Origin: Tubiluchus corallicola
Lineage: Eukaryota > Priapulida > Priapulimorpha > Priapulimorphida > Tubiluchidae
Direction: 5' to 3'
NCBI GenBank assembly: GCA_030141605.1
Contig: JAQGDQ010001137.1
Coordinates: 1-59,906 of the forward strand
DNA length: 59,906 nt
In this document: one piece after another, positions 1 through 10,609 of the stretch
Layout of the letters: each line of letters begins with the position of its first letter
Position numbering within the stretch: the first letter of the stretch is position 1
The notes under the pieces: generated by a model
Databases searched by the model: none
What the model was told of the DNA's origin: nothing
Seen by the model: the letters and a program-made list of their open reading frames with translations, nothing else
Translations under genes and position numbers: made by a program

Positions 1-161
1 CGTACTTGTAAATCCTTGTACGAAAGCAGGGTACATGACGGTACTGTGCTCTTCACAGTTCCAGTGATGTGGTGCTATTGCACGTACTTGTAAATCCTTG
101 TACGAAAGCAGGGTACATGACGGTACTGCGCGTTTCACAGTTCCAGTGATGTGGTGCCAAG
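1..161. repeat. Two tandem copies of an 81-bp unit
   Basis: CGTACTTGTAAATCCTTGTA starts at 1 and again at 82, and both copies end with CACAGTTCCAGTGATGTGG. That end resembles the terminal repeat of the MITE family (TTCACAGTTCCAG), so the unit may be MITE-derived. The array may extend upstream of the window. Confidence 0.75.
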
Positions 162-1101
162 ATAATTGGCTGTAAATGATTTAATCATGGCCGCCTTTCA
201 TCTGCAAGAAATAAGTTATTTGAGTGACCGTAACTGAACTACCACACTGTTTTACGTAACATTAAAGTTATGTAAGCAGCACCCCCACTAATCTTAGCTA
301 AGAGCCACCATTGATTGTTTCTCTAGTTTTAGAGTTGCTGATGTTTAACAGTAGAATAAGTACTGTCGCTCACACAGTTTGTTGTCAGTTGTCTGTGCTT
401 ACCGTGAATCAAGCTTGAGCTGTGACGATTTAGGCCATTAGTAAGCAAAAAATATTTTTGTTTTGGATTTTATCAAGTGTACGTAAATGTAGCATGTGTG
501 TTTAAAACATAAATTATTTAATAACGGACGCCTTGCATCCCCCAGAAATAAGTTCTGTGACTGTAAGTGAAGTAACAACAGCTCAATTTTTCACAGTTGC
601 ATGTTAAGAAAAGAGGCCGTTCAACACCCGATCTTCAAATATAATTACAACATTAAAATTACACGTTTGTTACGTTTTACACAGCATTAAAACGTTGGCT
701 AAAAATTTTCTGAAGTGGCGCCCTGAATAATCTTAGCTACGAGCCGCCATTGACTGTTACTCTAGTTTTAGAGTTATTGATGATTGTTTAACAGACATTT
801 GTAGAAAATTTTCAACCTTTTTTCTTATCTCATCAGAGCGCAAAGGTTACTTACGATTTTGTCTGGTGTATCTTACTGGTCACCGGGTTGGCAAACCTAC
901 ATTAGCTCCTGCGTTATCAGGAAAGTGATTTAAACTTGATGCCAAACAGCCGCTTCTGTAAGCTTTGACATCTCACGTTTGTCGGTCTGTGAAAATCAAT
1001 TGTAACCAAGTTATAACGAGTTAAAATTCTATCGTCCATTTAATCACGAATTGTGACATTTTTTAATTATTAAGAGATTATATGAAACTACTAGTTCTTG
1101 C
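162..1101. other. Intronic or upstream AT-rich DNA with a diverged duplication
   Basis: No gene seen. The stretch at about 262-352 recurs, diverged, at about 700-795: AATCTTAGCTAAGAGCCACC versus AATCTTAGCTACGAGCCGCC, followed in both by CTCTAGTTTTAGAGTT. A MITE-like TTTTTCACAGTT occurs at about 586. Confidence 0.5.
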
Positions 1102-1222
1102 ATTAAGCCTTTTGACGCTTTCGTTGTGTGCACATGCAGTTGCCGTAGGTCAAAGGGTAAGTGTACCACAGCAACGCGTCACCTGTCTCGTGACATGTGA
1201 GTAAAGCAAAGCGGTATCACAG
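1102..1222 (-). mobile_element. MITE copy A, terminal fragment
   Basis: ATTAAGCCTTTTGACGCTTT, then GCAGTTGCCGTAGGTCAAAG and GTGTACCACAGCAAC, follow the outer 120 bp of the same MITE family. Homology stops at about 1222, and the antisense CH2 exon begins about 45 bp later. The distal end is not found. Confidence 0.6.
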
Positions 1223-1266
1223 AAAAGTACTTGTATTGTGGTAGGACCGGTACTAAGGCATCTTAC

Positions 1267-1382
1267 CTTCAGCATCCAATAACCTAGGAATGCCCAGCTC
1301 TTTTTCGGCGACGTCAAATGCATTGTTCAGGTTTTCTACATGTTCCGTCGGATTCAACTTTTCATATTCGACCAAGTCGGGC
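1267..1382 (-). pseudogene. Antisense orphan exon: part of a beta-spectrin-type CH2 (calponin-homology) domain
   Basis: Read on the - strand, acceptor ACTTCAG at 1383-1389 precedes a 116-nt open exon coding [20 protein letters not shown] then [18 protein letters not shown], followed by donor GTAAGA. This is the second CH domain core of beta-spectrin and alpha-actinin (actin binding). The exon has no neighbours in correct order: the R1 exon at 2289-2476 lies upstream on this strand, although in spectrin it should follow CH2. It begins about 45 nt from the end of a MITE fragment. It is probably a displaced duplicate exon, not part of a working gene. Confidence 0.75.
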
Positions 1383-1904
1383 CTGAAGTAACAATGTTAA
1401 CCCGAAGTTTAACATTACGAGTAAAAGAATTACACACCTTTTCATTCTGTACTGCATAATATGACCATACTTAAAAGCAAATGCATCATTTCAAAATGTA
1501 AGTTGCTTTTGACAGAGTCTCAAATTCACTATTAGATAATAAATAAACATCATTTACATGCAGAATATGACTACGTTCAGCATTTACTATCTAAAAATAA
1601 ATGTAAATGCTCTAACCTATGAGCATGAATGAGAGCATTGAATCCCATTCCGTCCCGCCAGGATCCGCTAAAGTCTCTAATATCACAGTGTTGATGCCTT
1701 GAAAGAACAGATAGATTTCATTATTATAAGTGCTAATCAGACAGGTAATTACAGGTAATAAATGCACCGTCAATGAGTGCCATCTATTGGAGACATTAAC
1801 ACTAAATAAACAAGTAATTTGAAGTAAACGTAAAGTCATATAAGATATAAAGTGCAGGCATGATACAAGAAACATCCTCAGAACACGATTTGTATTCGTT
1901 CCAA

Positions 1905-2642
1905 ATTAATGAGCCATTTCAGAGTTTCGTTATGTGCATGCACAGTTGCTGTAGGTCAAAGGTTAAGTGTACCACAGCAAAGTGTATGTCACGTGACATG
2001 TGGGTAAAGCAAAGCTGTCTGCCACATCAGTTCAGTAACTTTCATTGTTTTACGTGGATTTTACGTAATTATGCATTAGTCTGTGCGTAGAGTGAAATAC
2101 TAGCAGGATCTTGCTTAGGAACAAGAAAAAATCAACTAGGTAAAGTTCTAGCTAGCTGTTAAAACATGTTAAACTCCTTTCATCGGAAGAAAAATTTGAG
2201 CAGCAGTGAGGTGCTTCAAGCTTTCCAGAATATTACGTATTTGTTTCTCTGTTATAAATAAAACCAAATAAACCGTCGTCCATCTTACTTGGGTGGTTTC
2301 TCTACAAGTCTATACTCTTTGAACTTGACCAGTTCATGCTGTATGCCGTCCATACTGTTAGGAAAACGACGGTCATTCAGTAACTCGAACTTACGATGGA
2401 TCCACTCCAGTAAATCGGAACTCATTCGTTCGTAATCGTCCTTCGCTTTGTCAATGTCCATCAAGAAATTCACTATCTGCAAACAAATGTGGATAAAACA
2501 TTTAATTGACTCAGCAGCATCTCTTTTTCTTCAGCATCACGCATCATCACATCATCAACACAAATGTGTTGTTTGGTACACTTAACCTTTGACCTTTTCA
2601 CGATCAACATCAATGGCTGGAACTGTGAAAAGGCTCATTAAT
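1905..2642 (-). mobile_element. MITE copy B, carrying a captured spectrin exon
   Basis: The left end reads AATGAGCCATTTCAGAGTTT and the right end AACTGTGAAAAGGCTCATT, matching the terminal inverted repeats of copies C and D. The interior follows those copies up to GCTGTTAAAAC (about 2168), leaves them for about 385 bp that contain the antisense R1 exon, and rejoins at ACAAATGTGTTGTTTGGTAC. Relative to copy F, about 45 bp of MITE interior is missing at the junction. Strand is given by copy C as the + orientation. Confidence 0.7.
2289..2476 (-). pseudogene. Antisense orphan exon: start of beta-spectrin repeat R1, inside a MITE
   Basis: Read on the - strand, acceptor TTTGTTTGCAG precedes a 188-nt open exon in phase 0 coding [40 protein letters not shown] and EYRLVEKPP, ending at donor GTAAG. 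SDLLEWI, NS..GIQ and YRTVEKPP are hallmarks of the segment just after CH2 in beta-spectrins. Splice sites are kept, so it was copied as genomic DNA, not from mRNA. It is flanked on both sides by halves of one MITE copy (1905-2168 and 2553-2642). Confidence 0.8.
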
Positions 2643-2913
2643 ATTACACTGATGGTTTAAGTGAAACAGAAACGTTTCACAAAGCAATGGTCCAAAAAGT
2701 CCGAAACTTAATTTCACCTTATTGGTACCTGGTTGTGGATTTACAAAGCTTATTTCCAATAACAGAAATCTTTAATCATCATATAAGTCATGCCTCAGTT
2801 AACTCACGAAAGTGCTTTTTGCCTCGAGTGATTTTAACCATCTCACTAGACAGCCATTAGACAGAGCAAGATGTGTTAACAAATGATATATTAGTTTATT
2901 CATTCTTTTCTAG

Positions 2914-3048
2914 GCCTCAGATCAGAAAAACTTCAACTTGACGATTGCCGAAGCACACAAGACGCTTGACGACATGGAGAAGGCGTTGGTTGCACAAGAT
3001 GCGGGAAAAGATCTCCGTTCTGCTCGTGATATGCTATCCAAACACCAG
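2914..3048 (+). CDS. SPTBN5: Spectrin exon 1 of window (repeat 1, helix A to B)
   Basis: 135 nt, phase 0 at both ends, between acceptor TTCTTTTCTAG and donor GTATCA. It codes 45 residues with the spectrin signature GKDLRSARDMLSKHQ, corresponding to GKDLTSVNILLKKQQ of beta-spectrin R11. The invariant helix A tryptophan is replaced (TLDDM). This is the first exon of the gene in the window; upstream exons must lie before position 1, since nothing spectrin-like is seen on the + strand in 1-2913. Confidence 0.88.
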
Positions 3049-3543
3049 GTATCAAAAGTAAATTCATTCGTTAGTAATTTCTATTCTCAAAACACGTAAT
3101 TATTTATGGAGGAGAGCGATTTAAAATTTGCTGTCATGTTGTTCGTCTTTAAATGGGTGAAAATTTAACAACGTTGTAATTGAGCTTTCCTGCTTGTGTC
3201 ATTACAAACTGCATGATTCATTTTCTTTCCAGATACAATAACACTAATGTTTCATTTCTGTGCCCGGTCTTCGTAACACAGCTTACGTTTTCAAGTTTCA
3301 ACAAAACATCGGAATTTACACAAAGAAACAATTGCAATAAGTGCTGTTTAACTTCCTCAGGACCGCACCACTTAAAATGGATCTTATGAGACCTATGACT
3401 TTTCTGTTACTGTATGAGCACAGACACAACTAAATGATTACAAACTAGGTGCTGTTCTATTTAGGAGAATCTCCGTTATCCAATCATGTTATTTGTTTAA
3501 GCATTTAAGATTTAATTGGATAAAATTCAGAAAAACTCACACT

Positions 3544-3850
3544 TTTCCAACATTGCAACTTAGTCCATTGAGTAGCTTAGTCTGGTGTACACTTGCATGA
3601 TCGTACACACTATTTTATTGATCACCTGCTTGCTAGCCCAAGAGAACTGTCTGCTGTACAGAGTTCCAGGAAAAACCAACCGATCAATCAAGGATAAATT
3701 AAGATCGTCTCAAATTCCAACAGAATTTCTGCTTAAAAATAGAATATACTTGAGGCCAAAGTATATCAGAGTGTTATGCCCGGACAGTTGAAATTTTCTG
3801 CATAAGCCGATTTCGTACAAGTGATACTGTACATTGAGTTCTCAAATACA
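3544..3850 (+). repeat. Dispersed repeat family 2, copy 1
   Basis: GAGTAGCTTAGTCTGGTGTA, GGAAAAACCAACCGATCA and AGTGTTATGCCCGGACAGTT are shared with copies at 7809-8165 and 37696-38610. The copy is non-coding with no clear terminal repeats. It lies just 3' of the nested ankyrin gene. Confidence 0.6.
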
Positions 3851-3932
3851 AATATTTGCTTGGAATTCGTGTAATACTTATTAAAACATTGGATTTCTGA
3901 TGACTAGATTTAACCAAATGACTAATGCATTT

Positions 3933-6335
3933 CTAAGATGCACTTTGCTGTTTCTTATCACTTTCTTCTATCCAATCCCAAACGCTTCTTAAATACAAAT
4001 CAACAGGGTCAATTTCCGCCTTGTTCAATATTCCTTCCGCCTGATTTACTACATATGTTTTTAACATAGCATGGTACTTTTCAAAATCTGGTTCCATTAG
4101 ACCTTCATTTGATGGTATGGCGTCATTATCTAATTTGTTGGCTATAGCACACGCTGCATCTTCTGCCAATGTTAACAATGGAATGCCACTCATTTCTTTA
4201 TGTTTTAGATCTTCTAAGATATTAACATCATTTAGCAGTGGGTGAAACATTGCGCCTTCTCGGCAACAGTCCCCAATGTACTGGAATATAGAGACAGCTC
4301 GAGCTTTCAAGTTTTCTGTGCCCCAGTCATCTTTAGTGGTCACCACTTCGTGCAAGAAGGCCACTTTTAACATGTAAGAGTCAATGACCTTATCTGGTTG
4401 ATACTTTATTGCTCCGTATAATTCTGGCAAGTTGACATCTGCACTGACCAAACCGGCGTGGAATGTTGAAGCATTATGACTGAGGTATAAATGTATTTCT
4501 TTGTTGCAAGAATATAGGACAGGCTTTACTAGCACCTTTATGAGGATCAACACCATCTTACGGTTGTTGTCTAAGTTCTTTATAAATTCACATTCAGCAA
4601 CAGCAAATGTGGGTTCAACTTTTGTTTTTGATTCATCTGGTTTGACCACGTAGTGATAACTGTTGACAAACTTTGGCCATTTATCATTGGCATTCTTTGG
4701 TACTCCCACTTTTTCAAAACATGGTGTCACATCTACAGAGACTTGTGCTATTTTTTTGTTTGGCAACAGAATACATAATTTCATACATGTACAGACTTTA
4801 TTCCATTCCACTACATGTGGAAAGCTGTTTGGCACAATTATTTCTTTCAATTTCTCTTCTTGCAAAGCTGTTGCCACGCCTTCGCACAGGGATTGGGAAA
4901 ACTTCTCCTTTAATTTTCGTAAATCTGCTGTGAAATCTCCGTGCAGTTGTACCACAACAAAAAAATCAAACTCATCTGGCTGGCCAATCTTTACTCCACA
5001 AGCCGAACTGCCGACCAGTATGGGCACAAATCTTATACGATGATTTTTGTAAACAATTCTGCTAACAGCATCTAACAATTCCTCTATATTGGTTCTAATA
5101 TAGTCAAATTCTTTCTCATTTGAAATTTTTCCTAGTCCAGGCATGAAAACCAACTCCTGTAGAGTCAATCCATCATGAATGTTTTTTGACACTGTTTCAT
5201 CATCTTCTGTGACAGAAAACTCTGAAGACACTTCTTGCCACATTTGAAAGTACCGATAAGAAAGAAAAAGTCCTGCAATTTGTTTATAATTTCGGTTCAA
5301 TGCCTTTTCGTAAGCTCGTTGGATGCAAATATCATAAGCCATTTCATGAGACTCATTTAACATTTCGGTCTGAACTCCTATATCAATGAGGTATTTAACA
5401 ACGTCTACACTTTGAGCTGACAAGTGAGCAAGATGACAAGCCAGATGAATTAGACTTCCTCCATTGTAAAGTTTATTTACTATCTGTTTCACTACTTCAC
5501 CTGAATACCTCTCTAGCATATTTTCATATATTAGTTTAACAACATCCAGTCTACCTCTCACACATGCTAGGATAAGTGGGGTCCAACCCTGATTATGTTC
5601 TGCCAGAATGTCAGAGCCCGCACAAATCAGAACTGCTGCACAATGAACATGTCCTTGCATTGCTGCCCAATGGAGAGCGGTATTACCTTCTGTGTCTAGG
5701 TAGAAGACATTTGCACCTTTGAGAAGCAGCAAAACAAGGGTTTCAAAGTGCCCTTGAAGTGCTGCAGCATGGAGGGGCGGAGGACAATCAACTAAAATGT
5801 AAGGATGTTCATCAATTTTGGCGCCATATTTAATTAACAGCTTCACTACTTCAACGTGGCCTAGCAGTGATGCACGCTGTATAGGTCGTATTTTATACGT
5901 TTCTGGGAAACCATCAACTTCTGCTCCGTAAACCAACAGCATTTCACAAATTTCTGTATGTCCCCTTTTACCTGCTAATGTTAAAGGCGACCATCCATTC
6001 CTTTTAGAAAGACAGTTTATTTCAGCACCCCGTTCAATGAGTTGCTGTGCAAGAAAAGTATGTCCCAAATAACATGCAACTCCAAGGGGGGTTACTCCCT
6101 CATAGGTTACACTTTCCATTTCTGCTCCTCTTTCGAGAAGTTCATGAACAAGCTCATGCATGTTAAACTGCGTTGCAGAATGTAGCAGCGCGTTGAGCAA
6201 CTCTGTTCCATCTGCATCAATTCTAAGAGCAAATTGGTAACGACTTAGTAACGCCTCGAGTAAAAATTTTTGAATGGCATCTGACACACTGTGAATAAGT
6301 TCCTCGATTCTTTCCATATCAACAATCAAAACCAC
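3933..6335 (-). CDS. Ankyrin repeat plus Mab-21/cGAS-like nucleotidyltransferase protein (intronless, nested)
   Basis: An uninterrupted 800-codon ORF. Residues about 40-345 hold some eight ankyrin repeats with TPL, GH and LL-GA signatures (GVTPLGVACYLGH at 80-92, GWSPLTLAGKRGH at 114-126, NTALHWAAMQGH at 218-229). Residues about 400-790 are a Mab-21/cGAS-like domain: G442-S443, then E455 and D457 in PDEFDFF, and a third acidic residue D535 in VSVDVTPCF, the positions that bind catalytic metal in cGAS. SYMLKVAFLHEV (653-664) matches the cGAS C-lobe motif. The cGAS zinc-thumb H-C-C-C pattern is not seen. Known enzymes of the family make cyclic dinucleotides on sensing nucleic acid; ligand and product here are unknown. 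It lies antisense in spectrin intron 1, so it has its own transcription unit. Lack of introns suggests a retrocopy or a naturally single-exon family. The upstream Met at 1 and the Met at 7 are both possible starts. Confidence 0.9.
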   Translation of the reverse strand: MVLIVDMERIEELIHSVSDAIQKFLLEALLSRYQFALRIDADGTELLNALLHSATQFNMHELVHELLERGAEMESVTYEGVTPLGVACYLGHTFLAQQLIERGAEINCLSKRNGWSPLTLAGKRGHTEICEMLLVYGAEVDGFPETYKIRPIQRASLLGHVEVVKLLIKYGAKIDEHPYILVDCPPPLHAAALQGHFETLVLLLLKGANVFYLDTEGNTALHWAAMQGHVHCAAVLICAGSDILAEHNQGWTPLILACVRGRLDVVKLIYENMLERYSGEVVKQIVNKLYNGGSLIHLACHLAHLSAQSVDVVKYLIDIGVQTEMLNESHEMAYDICIQRAYEKALNRNYKQIAGLFLSYRYFQMWQEVSSEFSVTEDDETVSKNIHDGLTLQELVFMPGLGKISNEKEFDYIRTNIEELLDAVSRIVYKNHRIRFVPILVGSSACGVKIGQPDEFDFFVVVQLHGDFTADLRKLKEKFSQSLCEGVATALQEEKLKEIIVPNSFPHVVEWNKVCTCMKLCILLPNKKIAQVSVDVTPCFEKVGVPKNANDKWPKFVNSYHYVVKPDESKTKVEPTFAVAECEFIKNLDNNRKMVLILIKVLVKPVLYSCNKEIHLYLSHNASTFHAGLVSADVNLPELYGAIKYQPDKVIDSYMLKVAFLHEVVTTKDDWGTENLKARAVSIFQYIGDCCREGAMFHPLLNDVNILEDLKHKEMSGIPLLTLAEDAACAIANKLDNDAIPSNEGLMEPDFEKYHAMLKTYVVNQAEGILNKAEIDPVDLYLRSVWDWIEESDKKQQSAS

Positions 6336-8451
6336 TTCTCACTGTAATCTTTTAGTCAGGTAGCAGAAAAACCAAAGTGGCTAATTTATATTGTGTATCA
6401 AAAATATCACACAAACAGCATACAAAATGGTCTTATGCTTTATTTTATTTTCAAGCACGTAAACTTGTACCAGATAGTAGAACGTTCTAGCGAATAATAA
6501 TTCCACAAGGTGTGATAGTAAAATTTGTGCATATTGTTTTTCTTGATATCAAGACTGACCTTTGTACCTTAATCACAGCAAACTGTTGACCAAAAAACGT
6601 ACAACTTATCTTGGCAAATAAGACGCTATTTGTCTAAGCCGTGTTATCAGATATAAATAGGAAAGCATGGAGTCTTGGATAAATTGTTGCTGTATATTTA
6701 ATTCTGAACATGGACTCTTGATACAGTCTTTTAGGTTCATTTTGTTTATATTTTTATTTATTGGTGGCCATTACATATTTTCAAGGCTTGATAATGTAGT
6801 TGTACTCAAAATGAAAATATAATTATTATGGAGCTAGCAATAATTATATATGTACAAGAAAAATATACCCAGTCTATAGGTTGCTGTGACGTCAGTCTGG
6901 AATATAAGAACTACTGAGCAGCATTGCAACCCCTTTTAATATAGTTGACTTTGTATTCTAGTATGATTTTGTGTATATCCTATACTTAGGTTGCATTAAT
7001 AGCTTAATTTAGTTAATTACTTATGTTAAATGAATGAGTCATTAGTTAATTACTCATTAAGCGAATTTATCTACTACAATAAAGCAAGTAGTGACTGTAC
7101 ATATATGAGCACGCACCTAGTTAGCTCTGGGAAGGGTCCCACCTCATACCTGTCCTAGATCTCCTTTACAAGAAAGTAAGTGATTGGTCATACGCTCAAC
7201 TGAACAGGCTATCTGGCCAATAAATCGTCGTGTTAAAGGACAAGGTCATCCAGTTTTACCTGTTCTAGAAATTGAAACCAGGTTCAACACAGTGTGTCGA
7301 ACGTGCTAAGCCAGTGAAGTCGTCGAATATGGCTTCCGACGAACATTCATTAATAATCGAAGTCAAGACTTAAGTACTGTGGCGACAGAAAGTGATTAAA
7401 GGGCACTGACACACCAAAGGGTTAGGTGTTCGAGCCGTGAGGCGAAAACACCAATAAACTGGCTATTATTCGTTATTTTACGTACTGCTGTAAACGGAAA
7501 TTCAGGAAATCTGATGCAGAAACAACCAGGTGATGACCAGACGTTGTATCAATGGTAGTTTCACGAGCTCCACGGGTCAGGACTCCACTGCACTCCACTA
7601 GGATTGGAGTACTTTACCACTTACGACTCCGGTACACCTGACACGCATTGTAGAAGTGGCCATATAAGATTCTGCCCCTTGCTGAGCTTTGGAAGAGTAA
7701 CTGCGCAAGATTCCACGAAGTTCGCATAACCATTTAGTCACGTTATTCCAGCTTCCAGAGTGATGGAGAACGTCAAGTGTTGGAATCCGACAGTGTCCGA
7801 CTTTTCAGGCACTCCAACTCAGCCTATTGAGTAACTTAGTCTGGTGTACACTTGCGTGATCGTACATATTAATTTAGTGATCGCCTGTTTGCTACAGCTC
7901 AAGCTGTGCAGTGTTCAGCTACTGTTCCAGGAAAAACCAACCGATCAGCCAAGGAGAAATCAAGGTCATTTCATCTTGTAACAAGAATTTCTTCTTGAAA
8001 ATAGAGCAGAGTTGAGGTCAAAGTTTATCAGAGTGTTGTGTCTGGACAGTTGAAATCTTCTGCATTAGACGATTTCACACAAGTGATCATACTGATCAAA
8101 CACTGCAGTGCTTCATGAAGCCATGCAAAATGCAGCAAACGCTTACGGTCCTAAAGGAGTTAATGTTTTTGCAGTAGTCCTTTTTTTCTTACTTATTTAT
8201 TTATTTATTTTTATTTAGACCTGCTAACCTAGTATAGTTCATGTTGCTACGATAGTAAATAACATAGTGACATGATATACAATTTCCAAGTAAATTTTGG
8301 CATGTAGGACCAAGAAGATTACAATGCTAAATGTCTGAGGGTCTTTGCAATAAAAATTGACACGATTTTCTTTGGGTTGAATGTAGAACATTTTTTCTGG
8401 GCAGGTATGTCAATATTGTATATATTAATTTTGCTGGTATATATATGTATA
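6336..8451. other. Region upstream of the nested gene; contains repeat family 2 copy 2
   Basis: 6336-7808 shows no coding signal. On the - strand TATAAATT at about 6389-6382 is a possible but weak TATA element for the nested gene. 7809-8165 is a fuller copy of repeat family 2 (CTATTGAGTAACTTAGTCTG, GTGTTGTGTCTGGACAGTTG, ending AAACACTGCAGTG and GCAGCAAACGCTTACGGTC). Confidence 0.5.
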
Positions 8452-9100
8452 TACGATTCGAGGCTACAACTCGGACGACGGCACCATTTGTGGTGATCTA
8501 TATATCAAACGAAAGGTCTCGATCTGGTGTCGTGCCCCATAAATGGCCATTTTTCGGCCATTTTTTGCAAAAAATTGCAAAACTTATACCTCTTATTTCT
8601 TATTTCTAGAGAACGGGAATATGCCGGGGGCAGTGTCAAAAATAGATAGATAGCCCGTTCAGCGGTGGGTGTCATAGGCATATTTGGAATTCGCGAGAGG
8701 GCCACGGCGTCCCGTAACGGGCATTTTCCCGGACCCAACTCGCGATTTTTTTCGAAATTTTGGTCAAACAACCTGCGGAAAAAACGTTCTAGCGGCGCCT
8801 GGTGCTCAGAAGGAGATATACGGCTCTAGAAAGAGGAAGAACAGGGCTACACGATGATGTGGGCTATATCTTAGGACACGTCCACCAAGAGGAGTGCCGA
8901 GGAGTTAATTAGATGTTCTATTTTCGGCAATTTTCGCTTGGAAAACTGCTGACGCAAAGCCATTGTTCTGACGTCATCCATTGTACTCTGCTTATAATCG
9001 TATAACTTTAATTCAACTGCTGCTGCTGGCTTTGCGTTATAAGTGAGGACTGTGTAGGATGTTCGCACATTATTGATTATAAGTGTATTTGTACGCAAAA
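8452..9100. repeat. Dispersed repeat family 3, copy 1
   Basis: GATTCGAGGCTACAACTCGG, CGAAAGGTCTCGATCTGGTG, AGATAGCCCGTTCAGCGGTG and, near the end, GTTAATTAGATGTTCTATTT recur at 24433-25385. It is non-coding with an unknown class. The tail half alone recurs at 29128-29310. The copy ends about 90 bp before spectrin exon 2. Confidence 0.65.
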
Positions 9101-9191
9101 TTTAATTATTAACATGTTAGTTTGTCAGCTTTTAATTTGTGACGAATCGCGATGATTCAGTTTATCGGGTTCTGACTGTCTTCTCTTTCAG

Positions 9192-9322
9192 ATGTTGGAG
9201 AAAGACTTGGATCGTGAAGCGGACAAGGTCCAGAAGCTGACCAAGGAAGGTCAAGAGCTGGTTCAAGCCGGTCACTTCGACTCTGCGGCCATTATCCAGC
9301 AAACGAACGAGTTTAACGAAAG
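9192..9322 (+). CDS. SPTBN5: Spectrin exon 2 (repeat 1, helix B)
   Basis: 131 nt, enters in phase 0 and leaves with two bases of an Arg codon. The acceptor is CTCTTTCAG and the donor GTAACC. The peptide starts MLEKDLD and carries QELVQAGHFDSAAI, the usual helix B with the glycine-rich turn before helix C. The exon end, just before the helix C aromatic position, is used again at exons 7, 12, 17 and 27. The initial ATG is an internal Met (MLE in beta R11), not a start codon. Confidence 0.9.
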
Positions 9323-10609
9323 GTAACCGTTCCGTTTGCGACGACATCGTCAAAATATCGACGATGTTATCATCAAAACTGAAAACTTTTTACTGCCTCT
9401 GTTCGGCGATGAGACTGCGGCCTGCTGGTTTAAGAACCTAGTTTTTCAAGTTGGTATGGGCTCGAGGCACTGCTTGGCCGACTCTTGCAATTTTAGATAA
9501 CACATTTTCCACAACGGAGCAGATACTTCGGACTCTTGTCAACAAACCCGATCAACACGCGATTTCTGTTGTTAATGTTAGATTTTAATGTTGAAAAGTC
9601 GTAGCATATTACTAATAATTTTTTTATAATAATTTTCATTCAGACATAGTCCAGGCTGAAATAACTCGATTTCTATAGTGGTCCCGTGGCAGATTCACAA
9701 AGCTTGAAATTGTTTTATTCGTAAGAACACTCTCAGACTTACGACGCAGTTTACAGAAGTTTCGTAAACTAAGAACGTTGTTAGTAAATTTACGTAATTT
9801 TACGAAAGCAAAAATATTCCTACAAAGTTAGCGAATCTGTTCCCTGATTATTTTCACCACCATGTGCGCGCGTGCGTGCTCAGTGAACCAGGGGTGTTAA
9901 TTTTTAAGTGTTTGGTATGAATCAATCGGGAGTTGAACCCGCGACCTCCGCACGATACCATGATTTTACCAGTGCTCGATTTGAACGGCCGCCTTGATTA
10001 AAAGTTAATTAATTGAACACACAAACAGTTTCAGAGTTTTTGTCCAGGTTGGCTATTTGCTGCTTGGAATTTTACTATAAAATAGAAATTTATTTTTTAC
10101 ATGGATGTATGTCAAAATTGCATATAATACAATATTTCCACGTATTAGTCCATGTGTAATTAGTAGATTAAATAGATGATTTCATATTCGTAAACTTAAG
10201 CAAACAAAATTACACATTAATAACAATAGTTAAATTATAGGGACATTTAATTCCTAAGCATTAATAATTTGGAATTGCAAATTGTTAATTAGTGTTGCAA
10301 AATAAGGCTAATGAGTGTCGTTAAGTTAAAATTCATAAAGAAAAAAATTAAAAATTTACAAGTTAAAAATGAGTTAAATGTTATTTTATGTAGTACAGCA
10401 CAAGTAGTTAAAATTCATAAAGAAAAAATTAAAAATTTAAAAGTTAAAAACCATTTAAAAATTATTTACTAAGTACATCGCAAGTAGATTGGTAAAACAA
10501 CATTTGAGATTAAAAATACTAAAAACTAAAACTAAGTGATAATCATTATCGCAGAGATGTTTCACTCGGTAAATTTTTTGTTGTACGAAACTAATTTCCG
10601 TTCTCTCAG
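9323..10609. other. Intron 2, with a SINE relic; otherwise AT-rich
   Basis: Apart from the tRNA-derived SINE at 9885-9992, no gene is seen. A short direct duplication of TTAAAATTCATAAAGAAAAA with AATTAAAAATTTA occurs at about 10327 and 10409. Confidence 0.5.
9885..9992 (-). repeat. tRNA-derived SINE fragment
   Basis: On the - strand GGAGGTCGCGGGTTCAACTC is a Pol III B box in tRNA-like context, preceded by a degraded A-box region (CGAGCACTGGTAAAATC). It is followed by TTCATACCAAACACTTAAAA. The same head-tail order is found at 33690-33815, so this is a dispersed SINE and not a functional tRNA gene. Confidence 0.6.

Noticed and set aside
4663-5043. Plus-strand ORFs inside the nested gene
   Set aside because: They are shadows of the - strand ankyrin/Mab-21 coding sequence.
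9162-9353. Minus-strand ORF over exon 2
   Set aside because: It is a shadow of the spectrin exon; the same applies to 10455-10814, 16036-16227, 30046-30285 and 49871-50077.
9885-9992. Functional tRNA gene
   Set aside because: The B box is fine but the A box and acceptor stem are degraded, and the unit recurs with a SINE tail.
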